This document shows positions 42,603 through 51,739 of a DNA stretch of 64,000 bases, in pieces. The stretch covers positions 72,654,622 to 72,718,621 of the forward strand of contig OW388294.1 in NCBI GenBank assembly GCA_936450465.1. Reading direction: 5' to 3'. The position numbers and the translations under genes were made by a program. Position 1 is the stretch's first letter, and each line of letters begins with the position of its first letter. The stretch is from Gibbula magus (lineage: Eukaryota > Mollusca > Gastropoda > Trochida > Trochidae). Below the pieces are notes generated by a model. It did no database searches and was not told where the DNA came from. It worked only from the letters and a program-made list of their open reading frames with translations.

Positions 42603-43517
42603 ATCATGTGTGTACCATCAGTGTTTCATTAGTGTCTATCATGTGTGTGTGTCATGCGTGTATTAACTGTGTTAACTATTCACTATTCACACCTCTATAG
42701 ATATTTAAACTTGGATTCTCATCCGTCAATATTATGACATAGACTCTCTAGTTCTGTAATTTAATACTACTTTTGGTCTTATAGTGATTTTACCCTATAC
42801 TGTTTTTACAATGATGCTTATTGATACTACTTGTGCGGACGGTTGATTTGTTAGTTTGTATGTTTATGACCATGTCCCGCTGGACAATTCTTAACTGTTT
42901 CTTTTTCATTTTGCGTTTAACAAGACAAAGTGATTCATATGCATGAAATAACGGCATAAACTAGTAGGCTATCCTTTAATTATTCATTGCCTTCTTGCTG
43001 CTGCTTACTACTTTCATACGCGTATCTGAATAGTATCCATTTTCAGCGTTGATGGTGTTTTCTACAAGGCATAAGTATAGTGACACATGTCCACAACATG
43101 ACTTACATTAATACGATTATGCTGTGGTGATAGGATGCCTGTATGTCTGACAGTGTATGTCTTATATATATCCACCACACCTGACTTATACAGGCTTATG
43201 TCTGGCTTATCCATTCTTAGTCTTGTCACAGAGTACCATGATGCGACTAGATGATGACAGTTGACATGCTGTAGTCTATTACATATGACTTGTGGTAGCT
43301 TTTGTCAACAGTATTTGTTTAATAGGATTGATTTTGTGGCATGGATTATTCGTAAGGTAATTACTATTCACTCATTTTTACTTTCTCTTTCTCTTACTAC
43401 GTACGATTGTCGACAGCATAAATCTGTGAAATTCTGTGAAAAACACATTGTGTTGATTTACCATTTTATCTGGATAACAAAACATTAAATGACTGACGTT
43501 TCATATACATATATATC

Positions 43518-43522
<5 letters not shown>
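42603..43522. other. AT-rich non-coding stretch
   Basis: No supported gene; TGTGTATCAT-like remnants continue to about 42665. Confidence 0.45.

Positions 43523-43578
<56 letters not shown>
43523..43578. repeat. (TA)n microsatellite
   Basis: About 28 uninterrupted TA units; the Tyr-Ile repeat frame through it is an artefact. Confidence 0.96.
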
Positions 43579-43581
<3 letters not shown>

Positions 43582-44155
43582 CTGACTGTACACCGATACA
43601 CTGTTTATTTACTGCATAGAATTAGTAACACTACTTGTATCAGAAGAGAAGTCGGTATTGTTTTTGAAGTTTATACCATATTGTGTCCAAAGTCACATGT
43701 CATGTAGACTCTAAGCCCGTATAATCCTCTGCCAAGTCATATGTTATAGACGCGAACGTATAGGTATCTCTACTCTAAAGACTATGCGAGTGAACAACAG
43801 AATAACATCCTAACAAACAATTGCAAAGCGTGTCTATTGTTAATAACTATCCTGTTTTAACCTTACAAAAACATGACTAATATCATGATGCTTATTACAT
43901 AAAAAAACAGTAAGTAATGTTGACATTATCTCTATGTCATATGTAACATGTACATACACAGACGAAAACGCTATTTTTAAACATAAATCGATATAAGTAC
44001 AAACATTGTCATTGACATGCCGCATTAAACCACAGGTAGATGAACAACGATAGATTTTCTTTGTTTTGCATTAATAATTGATGGAAGTAGCCCATTTCAG
44101 TGAATAAATATATACCCCAAAACATTTCTTATCCAGAGAATCTTGCTTTTTGTAG

Positions 44156-44436
44156 GTATTCCACTTTTAAATGCCCTTCAAAGACTTCGAAGGTACATGC
44201 TTTTGGGTGAGGTATCAAGAATGGATAATTTCGACCAAAATGATGATATTCACAGCAACCAAAAGGTCATCAAAATGGACGAGGCCATGTGTAGATATCC
44301 TGAATGTCTTCTTACAGTGTACATGCTACTATACCGTTCATTATTATTAAAGTCCCAAGTCCCATTTACTGTGAAAACACTCCAGGATATGTGTTTACTC
44401 TATTTGAAGTATCTTCAACACCTCAACAAATCAAGA
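44156..44436 (+). CDS. Possible internal exon with SOCS-box-like segment
   Basis: TTGCTTTTTGTAG ending at 44155 is a plausible splice acceptor. The reading frame then stays open for about 94 codons to a possible donor at 44437 (AAGA|GTAACC) or 44445 (ATG|GTAATG). Near the end, PFTVKTLQDMCLLYLKYL resembles the SOCS-box pattern [ST]LxxLCRxxIRxxL: Leu, Met for Leu, Cys, and hydrophobic-basic spacing. The conserved Arg after Cys is Leu and the last spacing is one residue short. The composition is more protein-like than neighbouring frames. No partner exon is visible. Both the exon call and the domain are tentative. Confidence 0.28.
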
Positions 44437-44487
44437 GTAACCATGGTAATGACAATATTTTCAACTAGAACCTGTAACATAGCATAG

Positions 44488-45329
44488 ATGTTAATCTCTG
44501 TTCGGTAGTCACATAATCATTTCCCACAGAAGAATAAAAATGATTTTATGGATAAACAACATGGTTATTCTGTGTATAAGACGCTTCGACACAGATTGTA
44601 ATGTCGTCTATTAAGCAGGTAGTGACGTTTTTTTTTTACATGAGAATAGAATCCAAACGTCTCTTACATTAAGTTTACAAAATAAAGTTTTCAATTAAGA
44701 ACCTCCTTTTTCTTCATCACCGAAACTTCTAGTGAACCAACTAGTCCCATCTATGACAGGAACGGCAGGGTAGTGACATGGTAGTATCAATATATGATAC
44801 GTTCATGCATACTAATATTTATACATCAATATACATATATTGCTCAGGGACTTTCATAATGAGGAAATGATGATGTTGCCTTTGATATATAAGAGTTCAC
44901 ACAGTACAGATTAATACCAAATAAATAATACTTAGTATAAATAGGTGGTACCCCAAAGGAACTTTATATTCAATGCCGTTACCAAACTCATCGCGTGACA
45001 ATACAGGTCTGTACTTCTCGTGTTCAGATACCCGTTTATACACCTGGGTGGACTGAGTGCAATGTGTATGATGTATCTTGCCCAGGGACGCAACACAGTA
45101 TACGGCCCAAGTAACATATATAATGTTATTCTAAGTTATCGAAACCAGACCCGCATGCTTGGTGTAGTGGATAACAGTAGGTACATTTCGAATTAAGTAT
45201 TATTCAGAATAATTATTGAAAATAGAAACCACTGGTCAACTCAATTGGTACATACTATATAAGGTTTAAAATATATTTCCAAAACGTGTTTGTCAGAGAA
45301 CTAACACATTTCTAGTACTATTGGTTAAA
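44488..45329. other. AT-rich non-coding stretch
   Basis: No supported gene. CTTGGTGTAGTGGATAA near 45160 resembles a tRNA A box without a B box. Confidence 0.4.
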
Positions 45330-45600
45330 TTAGGTTTTTAGGTCGTGACCCCTGTAACCCTTTTTTGGGATGACAGGTCACACCAATTAAAATAATAGAG
45401 TACTTGTACCGCGCATTTTCCCATGCCACAGCATGCTCAAAGCGCACAAATAATGATTGCATAAAGCAATTACAAGTCATAATCCAAATTGGCCACGGAG
45501 TCTTTTCAGCTTAATAGGGCTTTTCGTTATGGAGAAAAAGATGAAAATAGTTTTCTTAGTTCGTGACCTTTATGGACCTTTTTGGGGATCACAGGTAATT
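45330..45600. repeat. Dispersed repeat with GTGACCCCTGT blocks, copy 2
   Basis: Two units with GTCGTGACCCCTGTAACCC and TTTTCGTTATGGAGAAAAAG are related to the copy at 19771-20060. They are separated by an unrelated GC-richer insert of about 90 bp. Confidence 0.5.
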
Positions 45601-46350
45601 TGTTCGTACCTGTGAGGACACTTTGCATTCTTTGAAACGCATATCATACCAGTGAAAGATATTATCATACAACATCTTATTGCTTTCTTTGCCTCATTTT
45701 TATTTGAGACATTTCATTTTCAGATAGTTTTGTATTGTCGAAGTACAAGAACGACAGATCTCAATTTCATAAAACGAAGAAGAATATAATACAATGTAGG
45801 CAAATATCATGACGTTCCCGACCATCATGTTATCCTACATGCTCGGCGTCCAAAGATGTCATCGAATGAAGATAGATTAAGAAATGCGAATATTGTCACT
45901 CATCCATCTGTTCATACAACAGCAAAGAACATACATGTCTCGTGCTCTCTAAAGGTCCACATACCATGATGTACATAGTCTTCGTAACCAACTTCTCTAA
46001 GAATATACCCCCTTACTAGTACGTCAAATTCTCCTAGCTATTACGTACAATTCTCTCAAGTGTACACGTGTATTTGAAGGTTATCCACACTAAGAGTTCC
46101 TCTTATAACGGCTACCTGTGCATGACAAACTTGACTTTAATATGAGTATTTCATTATAGTATGGCATCTGTATATTCTAATAGTCTATGGTATCTGACGT
46201 CTGCCACATATGTTTTATATGCGCATATATTGGACTCATTCTTTCACAGGAACATGTGGCAATATAACTATGATGCATCTGAAGAATGACACTTAATATT
46301 CAAGATTTATGTATCGTAACCTTTTCAAATGTACGCCCCTAAGGCATAAA

Positions 46351-46430
46351 TTGAAAGGGTGCATTCAAGAAGGACACATGTTCTATGTATATAATATAGC
46401 ACATGTGCCTTCTAGAATGTACCCCTTCAA
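46351..46430. ncRNA. Long imperfect hairpin, pre-miRNA-like
   Basis: The 5' arm TTGAAAGGGTGCATTCAAGA continues through AGGACACATG. It pairs with a 3' arm ending GAATGTACCCCTTCAA. The stem is about 35 bp with four or five mismatches or wobbles, one bulge, and a small AT-rich loop near 46387-46397. Size and pairing fit an animal microRNA precursor in either orientation. A very short foldback MITE would look the same. Expression or conservation would decide. Confidence 0.35.
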
Positions 46431-47065
46431 TTCACCGTATATGTTCTTCAAGATACAAGATACCTACCTATCTCTGAAAGGAAAGCACATTGCGACAGTT
46501 CCATATTTGTAAAGAGGTGCGGTCATGTAAAATTAAACGTGAATACTGGGCGTAATATACTTTAGCAATAATGTACACGTAAACAGAACATTTTCATTCA
46601 ACTACATGTATGGTCACTTACGATATTTACTGTCTCATTTATATAGCGATGAACAATAATCTATGGCATCAATAAACGTAGTAATACACCAAGAACAAAA
46701 ATATTAAAATTCATCATTGTGACGCTGACATTGTGACGTCAAAAAGATTAACCATGATGACGTCATACCATTGCTTCGGCTTTTGCAAAAACAGGCCGCA
46801 TGGAAGAAGGAGGCAAACTTCGAAAATTTAGCCAGTTGACAACGTTTTTTATTTTTTAAACTAATTCATATTGAGAGTAACTTGCGATATTTACGAGTAA
46901 ACACAAGTTTGAAAATGGTATTGAGACCTGTCAAATTTCAGTAGAGCATGGATATGGTAGATGTCGACTAAGCATGAACGCGGCTTATCTGGTAATCGGC
47001 TTGCGTTATACGAGGCTATTAAATATGATTTAACATGAAACAAGTAATTGTCACAAACGTGACCA
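46431..47065. other. AT-rich non-coding stretch
   Basis: No supported gene. Paired TGACGTCA octamers at 46734-46741 and 46758-46765. Confidence 0.45.
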
Positions 47066-48150
47066 TGTCCCCCGCCGCAATCAAGAATATTTCATTCAAT
47101 TGTTTTTATTCTTATGAGAATGTCCTAAATACTGAGATGGCCCACAGTGTAAACTCAGTATGTCATTGGTTTTCAGCATCTTTGACATGAAAGGTCGCCC
47201 AAATTGATTGGCGTTTGCATATTCCGAAATAAAGATAAGTACAGATTGGTGCATGCGTATTCTCCAAATGATTGGTACCAATTTGAAGATACCTAATGCA
47301 ATGGTTCACGAGATATCGCGCCAACAACATTTAAAAAAACGGTCAAAATGACGTCATGGTCACCCAAATCGATTGGTGTTTGCGTATTATCCAGATGAAA
47401 ACTGGTACCAAGTTTGAAGACTCAAGGTTGAAGTGTTCATGAGATATGGCGCTAACAACATTTTCAAAACTAATCAAAGTCTCGCCGTGACCTTGAAAAT
47501 GAGGTCAAGGTCACCGAAAACTGTGCAGGTCTGCGTATTCCCCAGATGAATACCAGTACGAAGTTTGAAGATTCTAGGTTGAGCGGTTCATTAGATATGG
47601 CGCTAACAACATTTTCAAAACTGGTCAAAGTCTCGCCGTGACCTTGAAAATGAGGTCAAGGTCACAAAAACTTTTCAGGTCTGCGTATTCCCCAGATGAA
47701 GATTGGTACTAAGTTTGAAGACTCTAGGTCGAAGGGTTCATGAGATATCGCGCTAACAACATTTTCAAAACTGGTCACAAAGTCTCGCCGTGACCTTGAA
47801 AATGAGGTCAAGGTCTCTGAAAACTTTTCAGGTATGCGTATTCCCCAGATGAAGACTGGTACCAAGTAAGAAGACTCTAGGTCGAAGGGTTCATGAGATA
47901 TCGTGCTAACAACATTTTCAAAACTGGTCAAAGTCTCGCCGTGACCTTGAAAATGAGGTCAAGGTCACCGACAATTTTCAGGTCTGCGTATTCACCAGAT
48001 GAAGACTGGTACCAAGTTTGAAGATTCTAGGTTGAGCGGTTCATTTGATATCGCGCTAACAAGAAGCGGGACGGACGTACGGACGGACGGACGGACGTAC
48101 GGAGCTGAATACTATGTCCCCCGCTCCGCGCTTCGCGGCGGCGGGGGACA
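47066..48150. mobile_element. Non-autonomous TIR element with internal ~151-bp satellite
   Basis: TGTCCCCCGCCGC at 47066 is inverted as GCGGCGGGGGACA at the right end (48150). The right end is also a hairpin (CCGCG-CTT-CGCGG core) and is preceded by repeated ACGG units at about 48070-48100. The interior is a tandem array: CTCGCCGTGACC recurs at 47481, 47632, 47784 and 47935 (period 151-152 bp). At least two more diverged units lie toward the left end. Each unit holds GAGGTCAAGGTCAC and ACATTTTCAAAACTGGTCA. Frames inside are satellite artefacts. No transposase is present, so mobility would depend on a partner. No clear target duplication is visible. Confidence 0.7.
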
Positions 48151-48251
48151 AAATATCGATATAGAAATACATGCCAATAAGATAGTGAACAAATATAACA
48201 TTGTTATTTTTTGGATCACACTATATGCAATAATACAAATTATTTTACATA

Positions 48252-48331
48252 TCGAGGTCACTGTGGCAGAATTGGTGAACTGTTGGCACAATCAGTGCTG
48301 GCGATTAGTGCCTTACTCTGAGGAGTTGGGA
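48252..48331 (+). mobile_element. tRNA-derived SINE, truncated copy 1
   Basis: Reads ATCGAGGTCACTGTGGCAGA, then CAATCAGTGCTGGCGATTAG, then GCCTTACTCTGAGGAGTTGG. It matches copies at 28987 and 40350 but ends before the B box (GGTTCGAA). It is therefore 3'-truncated and probably inactive. Confidence 0.6.
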
Positions 48332-48599
48332 CATTGACATAAACTGATTATAATAATAAGAGACAATATGCGATTATAGACTTTACTGTTATAAACTCAA
48401 TAACACTCGATACGAACATAATCCGTATTTCAGATATATCGTCATATGACCTGGAGGCTGTCGATCAAGAAGTTGCCAATGTTGCTGCGAGAAACTTATA
48501 CAGCTCCTAAACCATGTGCAATTATGAATCGATGATAATGGTTTGAACATGCTTATTAAACGGAACTATTTTTGTAAGCTTAATGCTATGAAATAACAA

Positions 48600-48905
48600 T
48601 ATTCATTTAATGTTCTGAAGACACTTGAGCTTTTAAAACATGCTTACAGAAATATATTTTTTCATCCAACAAAACAAAAATCAAATTTTACTATCTGAAA
48701 AATATCTATGTTCGAGACCATCAGTTCAATGCATTATGTAATCGTTTGTCATCTGATCACATTTCGCATTCGTTCAAATTATTCAACATGCCTCCCAAAG
48801 GCATCCCCAATTATAGATGTTGTGAGAAGAACGACTTTATTCAATTGAAATTCATACCAGAAATTAAACTCCTGGAATTTTAATGAAGAGAGTGATAAGA
48901 GTGAT
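48600..48905. repeat. Duplicated block X, copy 1
   Basis: Shares with 62590-62895 a series of near-identical blocks in the same order and orientation, including TGTCATCTGATCACATT, CCCAAAGGCATCCC and GAATTTTAATGAAGAGAGTG. A third, more diverged copy lies at 48970-49027 plus 55355-55570, split by the DIRS element. Function unknown; no frame is conserved. Confidence 0.7.
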
Positions 48906-49027
48906 AATATATATGTTCGAGGCAAAGATGCTTACTAAATGGAAATATTGTACTGCTATGAAATGGCAAAATAATGTGATCTTTTGAACTTGATTGAGAT
49001 CTCCGAAACTTCCATTCAGAATTATGT

Positions 49028-49191
49028 TATTATTTAATATACTCTCCGTGATAGTTAACAATATGCCCAATTATCCTAATCTGTCTAATCCCGACAATCT
49101 TTACACAGCTTAAAGACAGAGTTATCGCTCAAGTGAACTGCACTCACCACTCACCGGCAGGTGGCCTACCTTATATGGCCATTGCTTTTCT
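49028..49191. repeat. DIRS left inverted terminal repeat
   Basis: Matches the reverse complement of the right terminal repeat almost base for base from GATAGTTAACAATATGCCC to GGCCATTGCTT. The outer 20-25 bp differ more (left ACTCTCCGTGATAG, right ACTCACCGTTGATAG when reverse-complemented). It probably holds the element's promoter, by analogy with DIRS-1. Confidence 0.9.
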
Positions 49192-49565
49192 GTCGGCCAT
49201 CGAAGCATGTTGTGTTTTGATAGCTCTCTAATTCGATAGTAATAAGATTATTGTCTCGACTTTGTTCTCCTTCTCAGTTGTAATTTTTCTGTCTGAGGGT
49301 GGTTAGACTGCCTTTCGCGAAGTAGTCTCTCTCCTTTAGACAGGTTTAGTGGTTGTTGACTGCAGTTGACGTGTCAACTGTTGTTGATTTCGGGGTGCTC
49401 GTTCTGCACGTGCAGTCCGTGCAGGTCGGTGATCTCGGGGCCGCTTGCGCGTGCCGCCTGTCCCTTGCGCTTGGCGCGGGGGTCATACCGCTTGCCCTTC
49501 TGTTTTCTGCTGTAGCGGTTGGCGCTTGCCGCCTGCGCTTGGTTGCTCTTGCCGCTGGCGCGTGG

Positions 49566-49930
49566 ATAGCGCCTGCCGCCTCCTCTTGATAGGTTGTCGC
49601 CTGGGTTGGACAGCGCTTGTCGCCTGGGTTGGATTGCGCTGCCGCCTGCGTTTGTTTAGCGCTTGCCGCTTGCGCGGGGATAGCGCCTGCCGCCTCCTCT
49701 CGGTAGGTTGTCGCCTGGGTTGGACAGCGCTTGTCGCCTGGGTTGGATTGCGCTGTCGCCTGCGTTTGTTTAGCGCTTGCCGCTTGCGCGTGGATAGCGC
49801 CTGCCGCCTCCTCTTGGTAGGTTGTCGCCTGGGTTGGACAGCGCTTGTCGCCTGGGTTGGATTGCGCTGCCGCCTGCGTTTGTTTAGCGCTTGCCGCTTG
49901 CGCGGGGATAGCGCCGGCCGCTCGCGCGTT
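49566..49930. repeat. Three 114-bp tandem repeats in DIRS leader
   Basis: AGGTTGTCGCCTGGGTTGGA recurs at 49591, 49705 and 49819, giving a 114-bp period (38 codons) and about three units. The frame shared with gag stays open but has no ATG before 49952, so the repeats are most likely 5' untranslated leader. Differences between units are few point changes, indicating recent amplification. Confidence 0.88.
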
Positions 49931-49951
49931 CTCTCTTTTTGCTTGCTGAGT

Positions 49952-51739
49952 ATGACTTCGCCATACTCGGCGTTCTGTGGGGCGTGTGGCTATAGGAAGT
50001 CAGCGCGATTTGACCCCCACGCCCTTTGCCGCCTGTGCCGCAACCTTTGTCCGGACGCGGACAGGTGTGAGGAATGTGCTGACCTCTCGGTGGCGGAGCA
50101 TCGCGAGTATCGCAACTCCGTTAAGAAGAGTGAGAGTCAGTCTAAGCTGAGGGCGTCCAGGCGGCCCTCTCCGTCCGCTACCGCCACCGCTACCGCTAGC
50201 GCCGGCACCGCCATGTCCGATCCCAGGTCGCCGGCTTCAGACCTGGTGATCTCGGAGGACACGGCGGAATTCGATTTGCCAGAGGCAGGGGCGGGATCGG
50301 GTCGAGAGGCGGCCGCCAAGGACACTTACGTCTCTTCACAGGGTAGTGGGGGTGAGAGATCTCCCATCAGGAGATCCTCCCCTGACGCCGAGTCCTTTCC
50401 AGACCGGCGACTTTCGCCTAGGAGGAAGAGGAAACACAAGTCCAAGAAGAGGAGGTTGAGGCCTCTTTCTCCTCCTCCCTTTGATACAAGGAGATTGACT
50501 GAGGATATTCTGTCCTCAGTCAAGGACATGGTTTCCTCCATGCTGGACAGACGACTGCCGGCGCAGACTAGGGTTGAGGAAGGGGTTACTTCGCCCTCGA
50601 CCTCCCCGCCGTCCACGCCCAAGAGGAGGAGGGTGGTGGTTGTTTCACCTGCCGGCACCTCCTCAGATCCAGACAAGTCGGCCCCGGAGGTGGCTTCCCA
50701 GGAGGGTGGGATGTCCACTTCAGGGAGATCCTCTCCCGAGTTGACCATTGTGGAGACGCCTCAAGTGGATGCCCCTGACCTCAAGGAACGCCTGGCGGCT
50801 ATCGCCGACTGGTGTCAAGTGGACTTAGTTGAGGTTGAGGATGAACCCTCCTCGACCAAGCTGGCCAGAATGGAGACATTCTGCACCGAGGAAGAGGCGC
50901 CTACCCAACGCCTCGTGGCACTGCCGCCACACAGACTCCTTCAGGCGGCGGGCAGGGATTACGACGCCAATGTCGCCGCGGCGGCGCCAGGCCGTCTCCT
51001 GCCCCCCCTGGTTCTGGGTGAGAAGCAGCGCGCTTCCCTCCCAGTAGCACAGTCTTCTTTCCCCCTCTGTCCCCCTGTCCTGGACGACGATATTCGCCGG
51101 GTGGCCGTCCCCTCCGTACCTCACCAGGTGTCGGACGCTCACTTGAGCCATCTTGACAAAGAGGCTAGGAGCATCCTGGGGTTGGCCAATCACGTGGCGC
51201 ATGCCTGTCAGGGTATGGCATCCTTTGCGAAGGAGGCGGGGATGGAGGGAGGGGCGAAGGCTCTTTACCGCGGTTTCGGCGCCGTGGCGGGGAACATCGC
51301 TCAGATGATGTTGTGCGCCTCCCGCATTTCGGCGGGGGTCACAAATCTCAGGAGAGATGGTTTCCTTGCCCGGACAAACCTTCCGGCGGAGCTCCGGAAC
51401 CGCTTGCGGGCCGCTCCCGCGTCATCTTCATCTCTCTTTGATGGGCAGATTGCCGGGGTCCTCCGGCAGCGGCAGGAGTGTCAGCAGCAGGAATTGACCA
51501 ACAGACTGGCCGCTGGCGGGGGTAGAGCCTCTTCTCAGACGCATACGCCCAACAAGAGGAAGGGAGGCGCGAACACTCCCGTGGGTAACGCCAAGACTGG
51601 CGGAGTTTCCTTTCGGTTTGGGGGTCGGCAGGACAGAAGTCGTGACTTCAATGCCGGCCCCTCTCCCAAGCACACCCCCAAGAAGGGAAGTCAGCGTGGC
51701 AGGGGCCGCGCATATGGAGGTACCCCGAGGAAGCAGTGA
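49952..51739 (+). CDS. gag: DIRS gag-like protein (ORF1, 595 aa)
   Basis: The probable nucleocapsid/packaging protein of the DIRS element, expected to bind element RNA. The frame is open upstream to 49445, but 49952 is the first in-frame ATG and is followed at once by a zinc-ribbon-like N-terminus: CGAC near residues 9-12, then CRLC and CEEC pairs within the first 50 residues. This N-terminal layout is typical of DIRS ORF1 proteins. A Ser/Pro-rich, low-complexity region with a basic KRKHKSKKRR patch follows. Then comes a predicted helical region (about residues 390-520) and a Gly/Arg/Lys-rich basic tail suited to nucleic-acid binding. It ends at TGA 51737-51739, overlapping the RT frame by about 89 bases. 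The recombinase lies downstream in the same frame as this stop codon. No nonsense or frameshift is seen. Confidence 0.85.
   Translation: MTSPYSAFCGACGYRKSARFDPHALCRLCRNLCPDADRCEECADLSVAEHREYRNSVKKSESQSKLRASRRPSPSATATATASAGTAMSDPRSPASDLVISEDTAEFDLPEAGAGSGREAAAKDTYVSSQGSGGERSPIRRSSPDAESFPDRRLSPRRKRKHKSKKRRLRPLSPPPFDTRRLTEDILSSVKDMVSSMLDRRLPAQTRVEEGVTSPSTSPPSTPKRRRVVVVSPAGTSSDPDKSAPEVASQEGGMSTSGRSSPELTIVETPQVDAPDLKERLAAIADWCQVDLVEVEDEPSSTKLARMETFCTEEEAPTQRLVALPPHRLLQAAGRDYDANVAAAAPGRLLPPLVLGEKQRASLPVAQSSFPLCPPVLDDDIRRVAVPSVPHQVSDAHLSHLDKEARSILGLANHVAHACQGMASFAKEAGMEGGAKALYRGFGAVAGNIAQMMLCASRISAGVTNLRRDGFLARTNLPAELRNRLRAAPASSSSLFDGQIAGVLRQRQECQQQELTNRLAAGGGRASSQTHTPNKRKGGANTPVGNAKTGGVSFRFGGRQDRSRDFNAGPSPKHTPKKGSQRGRGRAYGGTPRKQ

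Noticed and set aside
47662..48337. ORFs with repeated SFENVVS...HEPFDLES peptide
   Set aside because: They follow the 151-bp satellite and stop where units diverge.
49445..49951. Upstream extension of gag
   Set aside because: No in-frame ATG occurs before 49952, and the region is the 114-bp tandem repeat; the zinc-ribbon N-terminus starts at 49952.
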